This document shows, piece after piece, positions 39,264 through 48,552 of a DNA stretch of 64,000 bases. The notes below the pieces were generated by a model, which worked only from the letters and a program-made list of their open reading frames with translations, ran no database searches and was not told where the DNA came from. The translations under genes were made by a program, and so were the position numbers. Position 1 is the first letter of the stretch. Each line of letters starts with the position of its first letter. The stretch spans positions 3,194,001-3,258,000 of the forward strand of contig NZ_CP037922.1 in assembly GCF_004355185.1 (NCBI RefSeq). The letters are read 5' to 3'. Source of the stretch: Hymenobacter radiodurans. Lineage in GTDB: Bacteria > Bacteroidota > Bacteroidia > Cytophagales > Hymenobacteraceae.

Positions 39264-40739
39264 ATGGGGGGCAAATCTTCTTATTCGACCACCAACTCGG
39301 CTATTCCCGCCGCCGACCGCCGCATATTTCTGGCGTTCGTTGCTATTCTGCTGATTGCTGGCGTCTGCGCACTGGCCTTTAATACGCCACTGTGGATGGC
39401 TCTGCCGCTGGCTGCCCTAGGGCTGGCTGTACTAGTGGTTGACTGGCGCTGGGTGTACTATGTGCTGCTCTTCACGCTGGCTTTCTCTATGGAAATTCCA
39501 CTGCCCGGCGGCCTGAGTATGGACGTGCCCACCGAGCCGCTGATGCTGGTGCTCCTGGCGTGCTTCGGCGTAAATATGCTCTTGGGTCGAAGCACGGTAG
39601 AAGGACGGTTTTGGGTGCATCCGCTCGTCATTATCATAGGGCAAGCGCTGATTTGGGCCGCTGTCGTCACCTTGTTCTCGGTCGATACGACCAAGTCTAT
39701 CAAGTACTTACTGGCCAAGACCTGGTACATTGTGCCGTTCGTGTTCGTGACGCTGGCTGTCGTGCGCCGGCCCTCCGACGTGTGGCGGATAGCGGCATGC
39801 CACGTGGCCGGGGCGTGCCTCACCTTTCTCTACACCTTTGCGCGGCACGCGGGCTATGGCTTCTCCTTTGATGGCATAAACCCGGCACTCCTCCCCTTTT
39901 ATAAAAACCACGTAGCCTACGCCGCCACGCTATCCATGCTGATTCCGTACGCGCTATACGCGGCCCGGCAACCCGACCTTGGCCTGCTGTGGCGCTGGTT
40001 GTGGCGGGCCGCTTTTGGCATGCTGTTGCTGGGCGTAGTACTGTCTTACACGCGGGCCTCTATGGCGTCGCTACCGTTGGCGGTTGGTTTTTACTTTGTT
40101 ATTCGCTGGCGGCTCACGCGCTTGGCGCTTATCGGGGCATCCTTGGCGGCGGCGGCGGCGGCCTTTTACTTCGTGAGCCAGAATAACTACATGCTCTACG
40201 CGCCCGACTACGAGAAAACCGTATTCTATGGCGACGACTTCGGCAAGCATCTGGAAGCTACCTACAACCTGGAAGATCTGTCGGGTATGGAACGGGTGTA
40301 CCGCTGGGTGGCAGCAGCCCGTATGATCAGCGACCGGCCCATTACGGGCAGCGGCCCCAACACTTTTTACCCCGAATACAAGAAATACACGGTCACCAGC
40401 TTCCGAACCTACGTCAGCCGCAACCCGGAACAATCTACTACGCACAACTACTTTCTGCTGATGCTGGCCGAGCAAGGGATTCCGGGGTTCCTGCTGTTCG
40501 CTATTCTGGTGGCCGCGGCCTTATTGATGGTGGAGCGCCTCTACCACCGCAGTCACTCGGCTGAGCATCGGCGCGTGGTACTGGCTGCTGGCTTATCGCT
40601 CTTTATAATCATCACTCATTTGCTGCTCAATGAGTTGGTGGAAGTCGACAAGGTTGGCTCCTTCTTTTACATCGCTCTTGCCTTGTTGATGCGAGCGGAA
40701 GGCTGGATCAAAGACGAGAAAGTAGCACTTGAAGAATAA
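39264..40739 (+). CDS. O-antigen ligase/polymerase family protein
   Basis: A 491-residue membrane protein with roughly 12 hydrophobic segments and the large periplasmic loop of the Wzy/WaaL family (ITGSGPNTFYPEYKKYTV, then STTHNYFLLMLAEQGIPGFLLF, the H-NxxL-E-G signature). It polymerises or ligates surface polysaccharide and follows the Wzz-like gene by 47 bp. Its ATG lies inside a copy of the G6 motif (TATGGGGGGCAAA at 39263-39275), so the first codons are fixed as Met-Gly-Gly-Lys by that motif. A terminator follows. Confidence 0.86.
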   Translation: MGGKSSYSTTNSAIPAADRRIFLAFVAILLIAGVCALAFNTPLWMALPLAALGLAVLVVDWRWVYYVLLFTLAFSMEIPLPGGLSMDVPTEPLMLVLLACFGVNMLLGRSTVEGRFWVHPLVIIIGQALIWAAVVTLFSVDTTKSIKYLLAKTWYIVPFVFVTLAVVRRPSDVWRIAACHVAGACLTFLYTFARHAGYGFSFDGINPALLPFYKNHVAYAATLSMLIPYALYAARQPDLGLLWRWLWRAAFGMLLLGVVLSYTRASMASLPLAVGFYFVIRWRLTRLALIGASLAAAAAAFYFVSQNNYMLYAPDYEKTVFYGDDFGKHLEATYNLEDLSGMERVYRWVAAARMISDRPITGSGPNTFYPEYKKYTVTSFRTYVSRNPEQSTTHNYFLLMLAEQGIPGFLLFAILVAAALLMVERLYHRSHSAEHRRVVLAAGLSLFIIITHLLLNELVEVDKVGSFFYIALALLMRAEGWIKDEKVALEE

Positions 40740-40750
40740 ATTCTCTATAA

Positions 40751-40789
40751 AAAAAGCCCCCCAGTATTATGCTGGGGGGCTTTTTTTAT
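40751..40789. terminator. Bidirectional terminator made of an inverted motif pair
   Basis: AAAAAGCCCCCCAG, loop, CTGGGGGGCTTTTTT. It lies between two convergent genes and ends both. The two arms are inverted copies of the window-wide G6 motif. Confidence 0.85.
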
Positions 40790-40799
40790 GAATGCCGGC

Positions 40800-42038
40800 T
40801 TACTTAAACCGACAGCTCAGAATCGTTACGTCGTCGGCGAAGGAGTTGCCATCTTCGTTAAAGGCTTCGATTTCTTTGAGAATTTCCTGGTGCAGTACCT
40901 TGAGCGGCAGATAGCGCGAGCGGCGTAAGAACTCGATAACGCCATCTTCGCCGTATTCCTCACCCGCTGCGTTGAATACTTCCGTCAGGCCGTCGGTGTA
41001 GGTAAGTAGCAGAGAGCGAGGCGGTACCGTGAGCGACTGCACGTGCAGGAAAGGTAGGTCCTCGAAAATACCCAGCATGGTGGTGCCTTCCGATAAGAGC
41101 TGGTGCGGACCGGAATCGGGGAGCAGAATGGCGGCATTGTGACCGGCACTCACGTATTGCAGCTCCCGGGTAGCACGGTTGTAAATGCCGAAAAAAGCCG
41201 TGATAAACTTCTCCGACACGGCATTGCGATAAATCAGATTATTCAGCTCCGATACTACCGTGGAGAGGTCGGCCTGCTGGCGTAGCAGCGTCCGCAGGCC
41301 CGCCTGAAAATTCGACATGAGCAACGAGGCCGGCACGCCCTTACCCGACACGTCGGCCACGCAGAACAGAAAACGTTTGGCATCAATATTTACCACGTCA
41401 TAATAATCGCCGCCGATGGCCGTGTGAGGCACATAGCTGGCGCACACGGCCACGCCCGCATCGTTGGGTAGCTGGCGCGGGAAGAGCATAGTCTGCACCT
41501 CCTGGGCAATCTCAATTTCCTTGCGCATGGCCGCCGACTCGATGCGCTGCTTAGCTAAGCGGCGGTTTTGGATGGCGCCTACCAAGATATTGCTGAGGGT
41601 TTCCAGAAACTTGGTAGCCTCTTCGCTGACGTAATCGGCCTGTACGTTGCCGATGAGCACATAAGCCAGCACATTGCCATTGTTGACGACCGGAATGACG
41701 GTTTCCAGATTTTGCCATTCCGGCCCCAGATTCAGGGCAGGCACCGGGCAAGGGGAATTGGTGCAATTGTCACTGATGGCCTCAGGGAGCGGAATGCGCC
41801 GAAAGTCAGACAAATCGGACCCAAACGATACCATGCACGCCCAATCGCCTTCCTCCTTTACATAGAGTACCAGCCGACGAATGTTGAGCTGTCCGAGCAG
41901 GGTGAACTGAAAGATTTTATAAAGCGCGTCTTCCGTGGGGTCGTGATTGATGGCTTGGGTAATTTCCAGCAATGCGTTCAGTTCCCGCTCGCGTAAGAAG
42001 AGCTTTTTTTCCGGCGACATGGCCTGCGGAGTAGGCAT
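40800..42038 (-). CDS. GAF-SpoIIE/PP2C serine phosphatase
   Basis: A 412-residue cytoplasmic protein. A helical start is followed by a GAF-like domain at about 20-180, then a coiled linker (EIEIAQEVQTMLFPRQLP) and a PPM/SpoIIE domain with the metal motifs GGDYYDVV, VADVSGKGVPASLLM, LTYTDGLTE and DDVTILSCRFK. Enzymes of this type dephosphorylate anti-anti-sigma or similar partner proteins in stress signalling. No partner is adjacent. It is convergent with the O-antigen ligase. Confidence 0.88.
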   Translation of the reverse strand: MPTPQAMSPEKKLFLRERELNALLEITQAINHDPTEDALYKIFQFTLLGQLNIRRLVLYVKEEGDWACMVSFGSDLSDFRRIPLPEAISDNCTNSPCPVPALNLGPEWQNLETVIPVVNNGNVLAYVLIGNVQADYVSEEATKFLETLSNILVGAIQNRRLAKQRIESAAMRKEIEIAQEVQTMLFPRQLPNDAGVAVCASYVPHTAIGGDYYDVVNIDAKRFLFCVADVSGKGVPASLLMSNFQAGLRTLLRQQADLSTVVSELNNLIYRNAVSEKFITAFFGIYNRATRELQYVSAGHNAAILLPDSGPHQLLSEGTTMLGIFEDLPFLHVQSLTVPPRSLLLTYTDGLTEVFNAAGEEYGEDGVIEFLRRSRYLPLKVLHQEILKEIEAFNEDGNSFADDVTILSCRFK

Positions 42039-42179
42039 GAGGTTAAGTAGTGTATTGTGGAGTGCACGCAGCTGAAAGGCTGTAGGCCAAGGAGTAAAAA
42101 TGAGTAGTCTCTACGTGCACTTGGGTTGAAAGTACTTCAAAATACGAACGGATACTAGCAGTTTCGCCGCAGCGAGGCG

Positions 42180-43373
42180 CTAGCTCAGCGGTGTTTTGGG
42201 GTCGTAAGCGTCGCGCAGGCCGTTGCCTAACAGGTTGAAGCTCAGAACCAATAAGCTTATGGCTAAACCCGGCAGCAGCGTGAGCCACAGTCCAGCTTGG
42301 GTACCTAAAAGTTGGAAGCCTTCATTCACCATTAGGCCCCAGGAAGGAGCCGGGGGCTGTACACCAAGTCCCAAAAAGCTCAGGCCGGCCTCAAGCAGAA
42401 TAGCCGCCGCAAAGTTACTCGTCGCAATTACGATCAGCGGCCCGGTCATGTTGGGCAGCAGGTGGCGGGCTATCAGGCGGCTTTGGGGCAAGCCCAACAC
42501 GCGGCCCGCTTCCACGAAGGTTTTCTCGCGCAAGCTCAACATTTGCCCCCTCACCACGCGGGCCACGTCCACCCACATCGTAAGGCCCACGGCCACGAAG
42601 GAAGTCCAGACGCCTTTGCTATCGAGCGCCAGCGAAATGGCAATAACCAGCATGATGCCCGGAATGCTCCATACCACCGTCATCAGGCCCATCAGCACAC
42701 TATCGACCCAGCCGCCCACGTAGCCCGCCACCGCCCCGATAAGCATGCCCAGGGTAAGGGAAATCAATACGGCTACCAGCCCGATACCCAACGAGATGCG
42801 CGTACCCAGGAGCAGGCGGCTCAGCATATCGCGACCCGATTTGTCGGTCCCCAGCCAGTACGTCCGCCTGATGATGCGCTCATTTTCTACAACGTTCCTT
42901 AGCTCCGTCTGGGGGGCTTTTTTGCCCACTAGCTCAGCCAGGGAGTAGCGCGTTGGCAAATCGGCGAGGGCCGAGTGGTTGCGATATGGTTGAATCAGGA
43001 CTGAATCGCCGACCACTTTATAGTCACCAATGGGTACCTCTTGGAAGCGCGGCGCACGGCCCCGAAGCCAGGTACGAAAGATATTATCCGAGTCGGTGCT
43101 CTGGGCTGCCTCCGATAATGGGCGACGCAGTACGGTAGCTGAAAAACCGGGTGGTTCCTTTTGCAACTGCACCAATCCATTGTTGGCATTGGGCGAATTA
43201 TCGGGCAGCACCCAGTAGCCAGCCAGTGCTATTAGAGTACAGATCAGGATGAAGCCCAGCCCAAACATAGCCGGCCCGTTGCGCCACAGCCGCTGGCGCA
43301 CGTAGTAGCCAGGCGGCCGGGCCGGCGGCGTAGTGGGCGCTACGGGCGCCAAAACCGGGGCAGCCTTCACCAT
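42180..43373 (-). CDS. ABC transporter permease, OppC/DppC family
   Basis: A 397-residue permease. One TM near residues 35-55 is followed by a long extracytoplasmic insert, then the BPD_transp_1 domain. GTDKSGRDMLSRLLLGTRISLGIG is the family signature and the EAA loop reads EAGRVLGLPQSRLIARHLLPN. It would carry peptides or nickel with an OppB-type partner, binding protein and ATPases, none of which are here. The partners may lie elsewhere, as is common in this phylum. Start codon overlaps the stop of the small gene upstream (TAATG). Confidence 0.86.
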   Translation of the reverse strand: MVKAAPVLAPVAPTTPPARPPGYYVRQRLWRNGPAMFGLGFILICTLIALAGYWVLPDNSPNANNGLVQLQKEPPGFSATVLRRPLSEAAQSTDSDNIFRTWLRGRAPRFQEVPIGDYKVVGDSVLIQPYRNHSALADLPTRYSLAELVGKKAPQTELRNVVENERIIRRTYWLGTDKSGRDMLSRLLLGTRISLGIGLVAVLISLTLGMLIGAVAGYVGGWVDSVLMGLMTVVWSIPGIMLVIAISLALDSKGVWTSFVAVGLTMWVDVARVVRGQMLSLREKTFVEAGRVLGLPQSRLIARHLLPNMTGPLIVIATSNFAAAILLEAGLSFLGLGVQPPAPSWGLMVNEGFQLLGTQAGLWLTLLPGLAISLLVLSFNLLGNGLRDAYDPKTPLS

Positions 43374-43630
43374 TAGCGAGTATTATGAGCCAACAAACCG
43401 GCTTTGGTGGCCAAATAGAAGCTGTCGCGGCAGATGGCGCCGAAGGACGTAACCTCGTAGGCTTGTTCGGTATCGGGATCGGGGTAGAACGATTTGATGT
43501 ACTCCTGCTCTAGCAAATTGCGCAGCCCTTTCTCTAGAGTTGGAGCCGGCAAACTGGTTTTTTGCAGCAAATCGCGGAAGGAAGTGACGAAGTACAGCTC
43601 GTCGAGGATGTCGAATTCAGAATCAGTCAC
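43373..43630 (-). CDS. Small hypothetical protein, wHTH-like
   Basis: An 85-residue acidic protein. Two helices (DILDELYFVTSFRDLLQKT, PTLEKGLRNLLEQEYIKSFY) and a short wing-like end suggest a winged-helix fold. I do not recognise a named family. Its stop overlaps the start of the permease gene (TAATG), so the two are translationally coupled. Confidence 0.6.
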   Translation of the reverse strand: MTDSEFDILDELYFVTSFRDLLQKTSLPAPTLEKGLRNLLEQEYIKSFYPDPDTEQAYEVTSFGAICRDSFYLATKAGLLAHNTR

Positions 43631-43686
43631 GGCAGCGGGCTACGGGGCGGAAGGAGAGAAAGCAAATGTACTGTTGATGCGTGGGA

Positions 43687-44259
43687 TTAGCGCAGAGCAA
43701 GTTGCTCTACTCTCTCTTCCACTCCGTGGAAAACACATCCACCGAGGTACTCTCTCTTTGAGCTTTCAATTTCAATGTATTTAACCAGCTGCTGAATCTC
43801 CACATCGGTCAGCGCAAAACTGGGCATCTCCTGTTTCTGATACTGTTTATAGATTTTCACGGCGTGTTCGTCACCCGCAGCCACCATCTTGCTGGAATTC
43901 TGAATCCAGGGAATCAGCCAGGAAATAGGTCGACGTTCGTGTATGTCTTTTAGCGCGGGTCCTACCACAACCTCGTTGATGGCGTGGCATTGGGTACAGT
44001 TATTCGTAAATAATTCTTGGCCCGCGGTAAACGCCATAAGGTCGGCTTCGGACAAGGAGTTACTCAAAGAATCCTGAGCTGCGACGGGCTGCTCTATAGA
44101 ATCCAACGCCATCAGACTAGTTGCTTTAAGATCGGCAGTGGGGATTGCGTTTGCCGGATTATGGAGTAAACCAACCGCGGAGAGGAAAAGTACGCCCATC
44201 GTGCATACGAGTAATGCCAGCGCCACCGGAATTACACCGGCCAGTAGTCCTTGTCTCAT
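43687..44259 (-). CDS. Membrane-anchored cytochrome c
   Basis: A 190-residue protein with one N-terminal TM or signal anchor and a class I c-type haem domain. The CTQCH motif binds haem, and the downstream Met ligand lies in QEMPSFALTDVEIQQLVKYI. HAINEVVVGPALKDIHERRP is the usual linker. It would carry electrons in the periplasm. No partner oxidase is adjacent. Confidence 0.87.
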   Translation of the reverse strand: MRQGLLAGVIPVALALLVCTMGVLFLSAVGLLHNPANAIPTADLKATSLMALDSIEQPVAAQDSLSNSLSEADLMAFTAGQELFTNNCTQCHAINEVVVGPALKDIHERRPISWLIPWIQNSSKMVAAGDEHAVKIYKQYQKQEMPSFALTDVEIQQLVKYIEIESSKREYLGGCVFHGVEERVEQLALR

Positions 44260-44340
44260 TATTTTGAGGCCATTACAGGCCGTTGGTAACAGGAGATAAG
44301 GTCGCTGACAAATGCCGCAAACTCAACTGTTTTACCCACT

Positions 44341-45497
44341 TTATTTCATCCTTCTCCCCTTCCAAACATACTCCCCACGCAAGCCCAGCAAGCCAGTTAG
44401 CAGTGCGTAAGGCGCATAAGCTACTTGGAGCAACCCAATGTAGCTCAGCCACCGCTGCTGGCCGAAAAAACGTAGCACTGGAGCTAAGAACCAAGCATCG
44501 GCGCCGAGCTTTAATGCCCAGGCAGCCAAGGTCCAGGGCCACACTTGCGGATACATAACAACCAACAACAAGCTTACGAGTAAGCTCAGGTTGGCCCCAA
44601 GTACTAGCAAAGCCAGGCGCTGGGGGCTTTTTGCTGGTAGTGCCGCCACTTGCTGGCCCACCGTACCCGCTGCGCCAGCAGGGTGCGGAGCGTAGGCGGT
44701 GCGGCGGTGCGTACAATGGCGCGCGGGGTTTTCAAAAACCGGATGCTGCCGGGAAAAGCAGCGTGCAGCTTATGCAGCAGAAATTCGTCGTCGCCGCTGG
44801 CTACGTGCTCGTTGCCGCTGAAGCCCTGCACAGCAGCAAAGGCCTCGCGATGGTAAGCCAAATTGGCCCCGTTGCACATGGTAGGCTGCCCCTGACCGAT
44901 GGTGGCCGCTCCTACCCCTACCAGGCCCGCGAATTCAAGCCCCATTAGGTTGCTAAGCAAGGAATTATCACCTGTAAGAAGCACCGGCCCACTGACGAAC
45001 TTTACGGCTGCATCCGTTTGAATAAGGGAAGCATAGCTACCAAGCCAGTCGGGACCCACGCGGCAGTCGGCATCGGTGCAGACTACCCACGGGGCGCGGG
45101 CAACGCTCAGGGCAGCTTGCAAGGCAGCTTTTTTGCCAGTTGGTGCGCCGGGCTGGTCTTGCAGCGTTATAAGACGGAGCACAAATGAGCTGTGTTGAGC
45201 CGCGCCCTCCACGACGGCCGCTGTGTTGTCGGCAGAGTCATCATCTACCACAATGACCTCAAAGTGGGTACCGGGCAGGGTTTGTTGGGCTATGTCGTGC
45301 AGCAGCAACGGTAACATCAGCCCTTCATTGCGAGCAGCTACCAAGACGGAAAACAAAGGCGCATCGGCGGTGTGGATTGGCAGCTGGCTCTCCTGCTTCG
45401 GGAGTATCGGCAGTTGCTGCCAGCTTCGGCGCAGCCGCACCATCAGGATGGCATAAAGCGCCGGCAGAACCAAGAAAAAAGCCCCCCAGCCGTTCAT
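44341..45497 (-). CDS. Glycosyltransferase, GT2 (one frameshift)
   Basis: A 385-residue membrane GT2. N-terminal TM and ARNEGLMLPLLLHDIAQQ, then VVDDDSADNT, CTDADCRVGPDWL, GDDEFLLHKLH and RVRWASKWRHYQQ (QxxRW-like position) precede TM segments. The frame breaks at the G5 run 44622-44626; one more base reads YQQKAPQRLALLVLGANL and joins the two halves. The start overlaps the stop of the flippase-like gene by ATGA, so the two genes are translationally coupled. Acceptor unknown. Confidence 0.83.
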
Positions 45498-46548
45498 AGA
45501 GCAGGTGCGGACCGCTGGGGGCTTTTTTCTTGCGAAAGACTTTCAGCCGGAGTACAAACAACAATCCGGCGGCACTAGGCAGGGCAATATTTAGCACCCA
45601 TAAGCTCAGGCTGGCGCTCAATACCGGCAGCGCTTCCTGCCCCAGCAAGCCAAATAAATGGGTAGCCGACAGTTCCCGCACGCCTACGTCGGCCAGGGCA
45701 TTCAGAGAAGGCACCAGGGATTTTAACAAAAAAGTGCTGCTGATAGCCGCCAGTGCGGGGCCCACGCTGGGCCGGGCCCCGTACGCAACCAGCAGCAACC
45801 CGAATTGCAGGCAGAAAACCGCGTAGCGCAGCCCCGAGATGGCTAGCACCGCGTGTAGCGCCCGCGCCCGATAGGTGGGCATCACGGCCAGAAAAGGCTG
45901 CAAACGCCGCAGAGGACGCACCAACCCCAAAGCCGTCAGCAGAAGCCGCGAGCGGTAAAGGGGCAGCAGTACGGCGGCGTTAATTAGTAATGCAGCTACC
46001 ACTAAGCCCAGGCCAGTAGCTGGATAATCAGCGACATAAAACGTCAGCAGAAAGTACAGCAAGCCCAGCGTACCGGCCAAGATTGTAACCACCAACTGGC
46101 AGTAGCGCCCCAGAAAAACGGCCCCCAGCGCATCCAGTCGCCGACTTTTCAGTTCCATAATCCGGCCGGCATAGTCACCTACACGATTCGGTGTTACGAA
46201 GCCCAACGTAAGTCCCACCAGCACCGCCCGGAAGCTGCGCCGATAAGAAACCGGCTCCAGATGTCGGGCCAAACGCCACCATTTCCAGGCCTCCAACCCC
46301 CAATTGACGGGCACCAACGCAAGGGCCAGCAGCACCGGTCCGCGCCCTGCGCCGCTCAGCGCCGACGTCAGTAGTCCCCGCCAAGCTGCGGCCGTATCGG
46401 GGGTGGTGAACACGGAATGGTAGAGCAAGCCCAGAGTCAGGGCCGTGATGAGTAGCTTGCCTAGCACCACCAGCACCCGGCGGCGAGTGGCGCGTTCCAG
46501 CTTTTGGGCGTAGTTTTGTAGAAGGTGGTTGGGCAAAGCGGGTAGCAC
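45494..46548 (-). CDS. UPF0104/LPG-synthase-like integral membrane protein (one frameshift)
   Basis: A roughly 351-residue polytopic protein of the UPF0104/lysylphosphatidylglycerol-synthase TM family, probably a lipid or glycan flippase. Typical pieces are SYRRSFRAVLVGLTLGFVTPNRVGDYAGRIM and SSTFLLKSLVPSLNALADVGVRE. The frame breaks at G5 45517-45521; with one more base it ends KKKAPQRSAPAL and overlaps the GT2 start by ATGA. As assembled it runs falsely on into the GT2 gene. No ATG fits, so a GTG at 46548 is my start; this is uncertain. Confidence 0.78.
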
Positions 46549-46630
46549 GCATTCAGTTGAAGGCGGCAAGTTACCGATGGAAATCCAAGGATAGGCTTGT
46601 GCCCCGCTACCGCCTACCTTCAGCCACCAA

Positions 46631-47251
46631 ATGATTCTGCCTGTCTCCCCCACCGATCTGCTGCCCAAAATTATCATGGGCGTCGACCCTGGCACCAATA
46701 TTATGGGCTACGCCCTGATTGAGGTGCAGGGCCAGCGCGTGAAGGTGCTGCAATACGACGTAATTGATATGCAGAAGATGGGCTCGAATCATGCCTTGAA
46801 GCTGAAGAAAATCTTCGAGCGAATGTTGGAGCTGATTGATGAGTTCCTGCCCGATGAGCTGGCCATCGAAGCCCCATTCTACGGCGTAAATGTGCAGAGT
46901 ATGCTCAAGCTGGGTCGGGCGCAGGGCATGGCCATTGCCGCCTGCCTCTCCCGCCAGATTCCGTACGTGGAGTACGCGCCCACCAAAGTAAAACAGTCGG
47001 TAACGGGTACGGGCACAGCCACAAAAGAGCAGGTGGCCCACATGCTGCGCCAAACGCTGACGCTGCCTCCCATTGCGGAAGCCTCCAAGTTTCTGGACGC
47101 CACCGACGCGCTGGCTGTCGCGCTTTGCCACCACTATCAGAAAGGCAACAACTTGAAAGCGGGGGGCAAAAGCTGGGGCAAGTTCTTGGCCGACAACCCC
47201 GACAAGTTGGCCACGGTAGCCCGCAAGAAGCCGGCAGCCAAAACCAAGTAG
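46631..47251 (+). CDS. ruvC: Holliday-junction resolvase RuvC
   Basis: A 206-residue RuvC nuclease, which cuts Holliday junctions with RuvAB. The catalytic acids are in IMGVDPGTNIMGYALIE (Asp), ELAIEAPFYGVNVQSMLKLG (Glu), and LDATDALAVALCHH (Asp pair). The C-terminal basic tail is short. It stands opposite to the membrane protein gene upstream and 18 bp before the KTSC gene. Confidence 0.94.
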   Translation: MILPVSPTDLLPKIIMGVDPGTNIMGYALIEVQGQRVKVLQYDVIDMQKMGSNHALKLKKIFERMLELIDEFLPDELAIEAPFYGVNVQSMLKLGRAQGMAIAACLSRQIPYVEYAPTKVKQSVTGTGTATKEQVAHMLRQTLTLPPIAEASKFLDATDALAVALCHHYQKGNNLKAGGKSWGKFLADNPDKLATVARKKPAAKTK

Positions 47252-47268
47252 CTCAGCTTATTACATCT

Positions 47269-47484
47269 ATGAAGCGTCAGCCTGTTCGTTCCACCTCCCT
47301 CAAAGCCATTGGCTACGACCCAGCTACTCTGACACTGGAAATTGAGTATCGCAACGGTCGACTGGTGCGCTACACGGGCGCCAGCACAGCGGTATATCAG
47401 GCGCTACTGACGGTGCCGGGCAAAGCGCTTTTTGTGGAACAGGTGGTGGAGAAAAGCGGCTACACCCGCGAGCAAGTGAAGTAA
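47269..47484 (+). CDS. KTSC-domain protein
   Basis: A 71-residue protein made of a KTSC domain, so called for the Lys-Thr-Ser-Cys-like residues. SSTSLKAIGYDPATLTLEIEYRNG-type start, then VYQALLTVPGKALFVEQVV. The family is small and of unknown role, sometimes beside lysyl-tRNA synthetase. It follows ruvC by 17 bp. A longer frame from 47125 overlaps ruvC and is not needed. Confidence 0.75.
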   Translation: MKRQPVRSTSLKAIGYDPATLTLEIEYRNGRLVRYTGASTAVYQALLTVPGKALFVEQVVEKSGYTREQVK

Positions 47485-47492
47485 GCTCAGGC

Positions 47493-48293
47493 TTAGCCTA
47501 TCTCAATCTCGCCCTTCAAATACGTCACGGCATAGCCGCTGATGAGCACCCGGTCGCCGCGCAGCTCGCACCACAGGTCGCCGCCGCGGGGCGATACTTG
47601 CCGGGCGCGCAGTTCGGTTTTGCCCAGCTTATCGGCCCAGTACGGGATAAGCGTGGTGTGGGCCGAGCCTGTCACCGGATCTTCGGGAACGCCCACGCGG
47701 GGACCAAAAAAGCGCGAGACAAAGTCAATGTCGCCACTGCCGGGCGCCGTCACGATAATAGCCCGGTATGGCACTTCTGCCAAATGCGCTTGGTTGGGAT
47801 GAATAGCGCGTATTTCCGCTTCGGAGTTAAACAAAGCCACCAGATCAGGGCCAGCCAGCAGCTTGAGAGGTGTGGCACCCAGCCCGTCAATCAGGCCATC
47901 GGGCGCGGTGGCTAACGGCTGGGGCGGACGGCTGGGAAAGTCTAGCGTGAGGCGGCCGTTGTCCTGTAGACTGACGTGCAAGGGTCCACTTTTGGAGTGA
48001 AACGTGATTTCCTGGCCCTTAAAATTCAGGTGGCGTAGCAGCACGTGGGCCGACGCCAGCGTGGCGTGTCCGCACAGCTCGACCTCCACCGCCGGCGTAA
48101 ACCAGCGAATTTCGAAGTGGCCTTCCGCCCCTGCCCGGGGGACAAAAAAAGCCGTTTCGGCGAGGTTGTTTTCCGCCGCAATGGCCTGCATAGTATCGGC
48201 GGACAGCCACTCCGTAAGCGGACACACGGCGGCCGGATTGCCAGCGAAGATGCGGTCAGTGAAAGCGTCTATTTGGTAGAGAGGCAGCAACAT
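47493..48293 (-). CDS. PhzF-family isomerase/epimerase
   Basis: A 266-residue two-domain diaminopimelate-epimerase-fold protein. It has QIDAFTDRIFAGNPAAVCPL, AAENNLAETAFF (the conserved Glu) and FFGPRVGVPEDPVTGSAHTTLIPYWA, all PhzF signatures. The family acts as isomerases of small metabolites; the substrate is unknown. The longer frame to 48350 has no PhzF features; ATG 48293 fits. Confidence 0.88.
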   Translation of the reverse strand: MLLPLYQIDAFTDRIFAGNPAAVCPLTEWLSADTMQAIAAENNLAETAFFVPRAGAEGHFEIRWFTPAVEVELCGHATLASAHVLLRHLNFKGQEITFHSKSGPLHVSLQDNGRLTLDFPSRPPQPLATAPDGLIDGLGATPLKLLAGPDLVALFNSEAEIRAIHPNQAHLAEVPYRAIIVTAPGSGDIDFVSRFFGPRVGVPEDPVTGSAHTTLIPYWADKLGKTELRARQVSPRGGDLWCELRGDRVLISGYAVTYLKGEIEIG

Positions 48294-48552
48294 AGCAGAT
48301 AGTGGGGGGCAAAAGTGGGGAACGCATACGCCGCTGAGCGAATAGCACAAATCAAAAGTAGAAGGAATGGCCAGCTTAGAAAAAAATTCGTAAAATTAGG
48401 TACGTGGGCCTGCGCCTACCTGAAAGTGCTTCTTCACGAAGCTGAACAGTACTTACGCACTACTATTCAGTTCCCGTTGGGCTCCAGCGCCGCCCTTATC
48501 CTACTCTGCTTATTCCCCGGCATGCTACACGAACAACTATTCTGTTTTCGCC

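Noticed and set aside
42546-42550. C5 motif copy in the ABC permease as another frameshift
   Set aside because: The permease frame is intact through it (VVRGQMLSL), so this G5 is genuine.
45325-45493. C-terminal extension of the flippase-like protein through the GT2 gene
   Set aside because: It is produced by the lost base at 45517; with it restored the protein stops at 45494.
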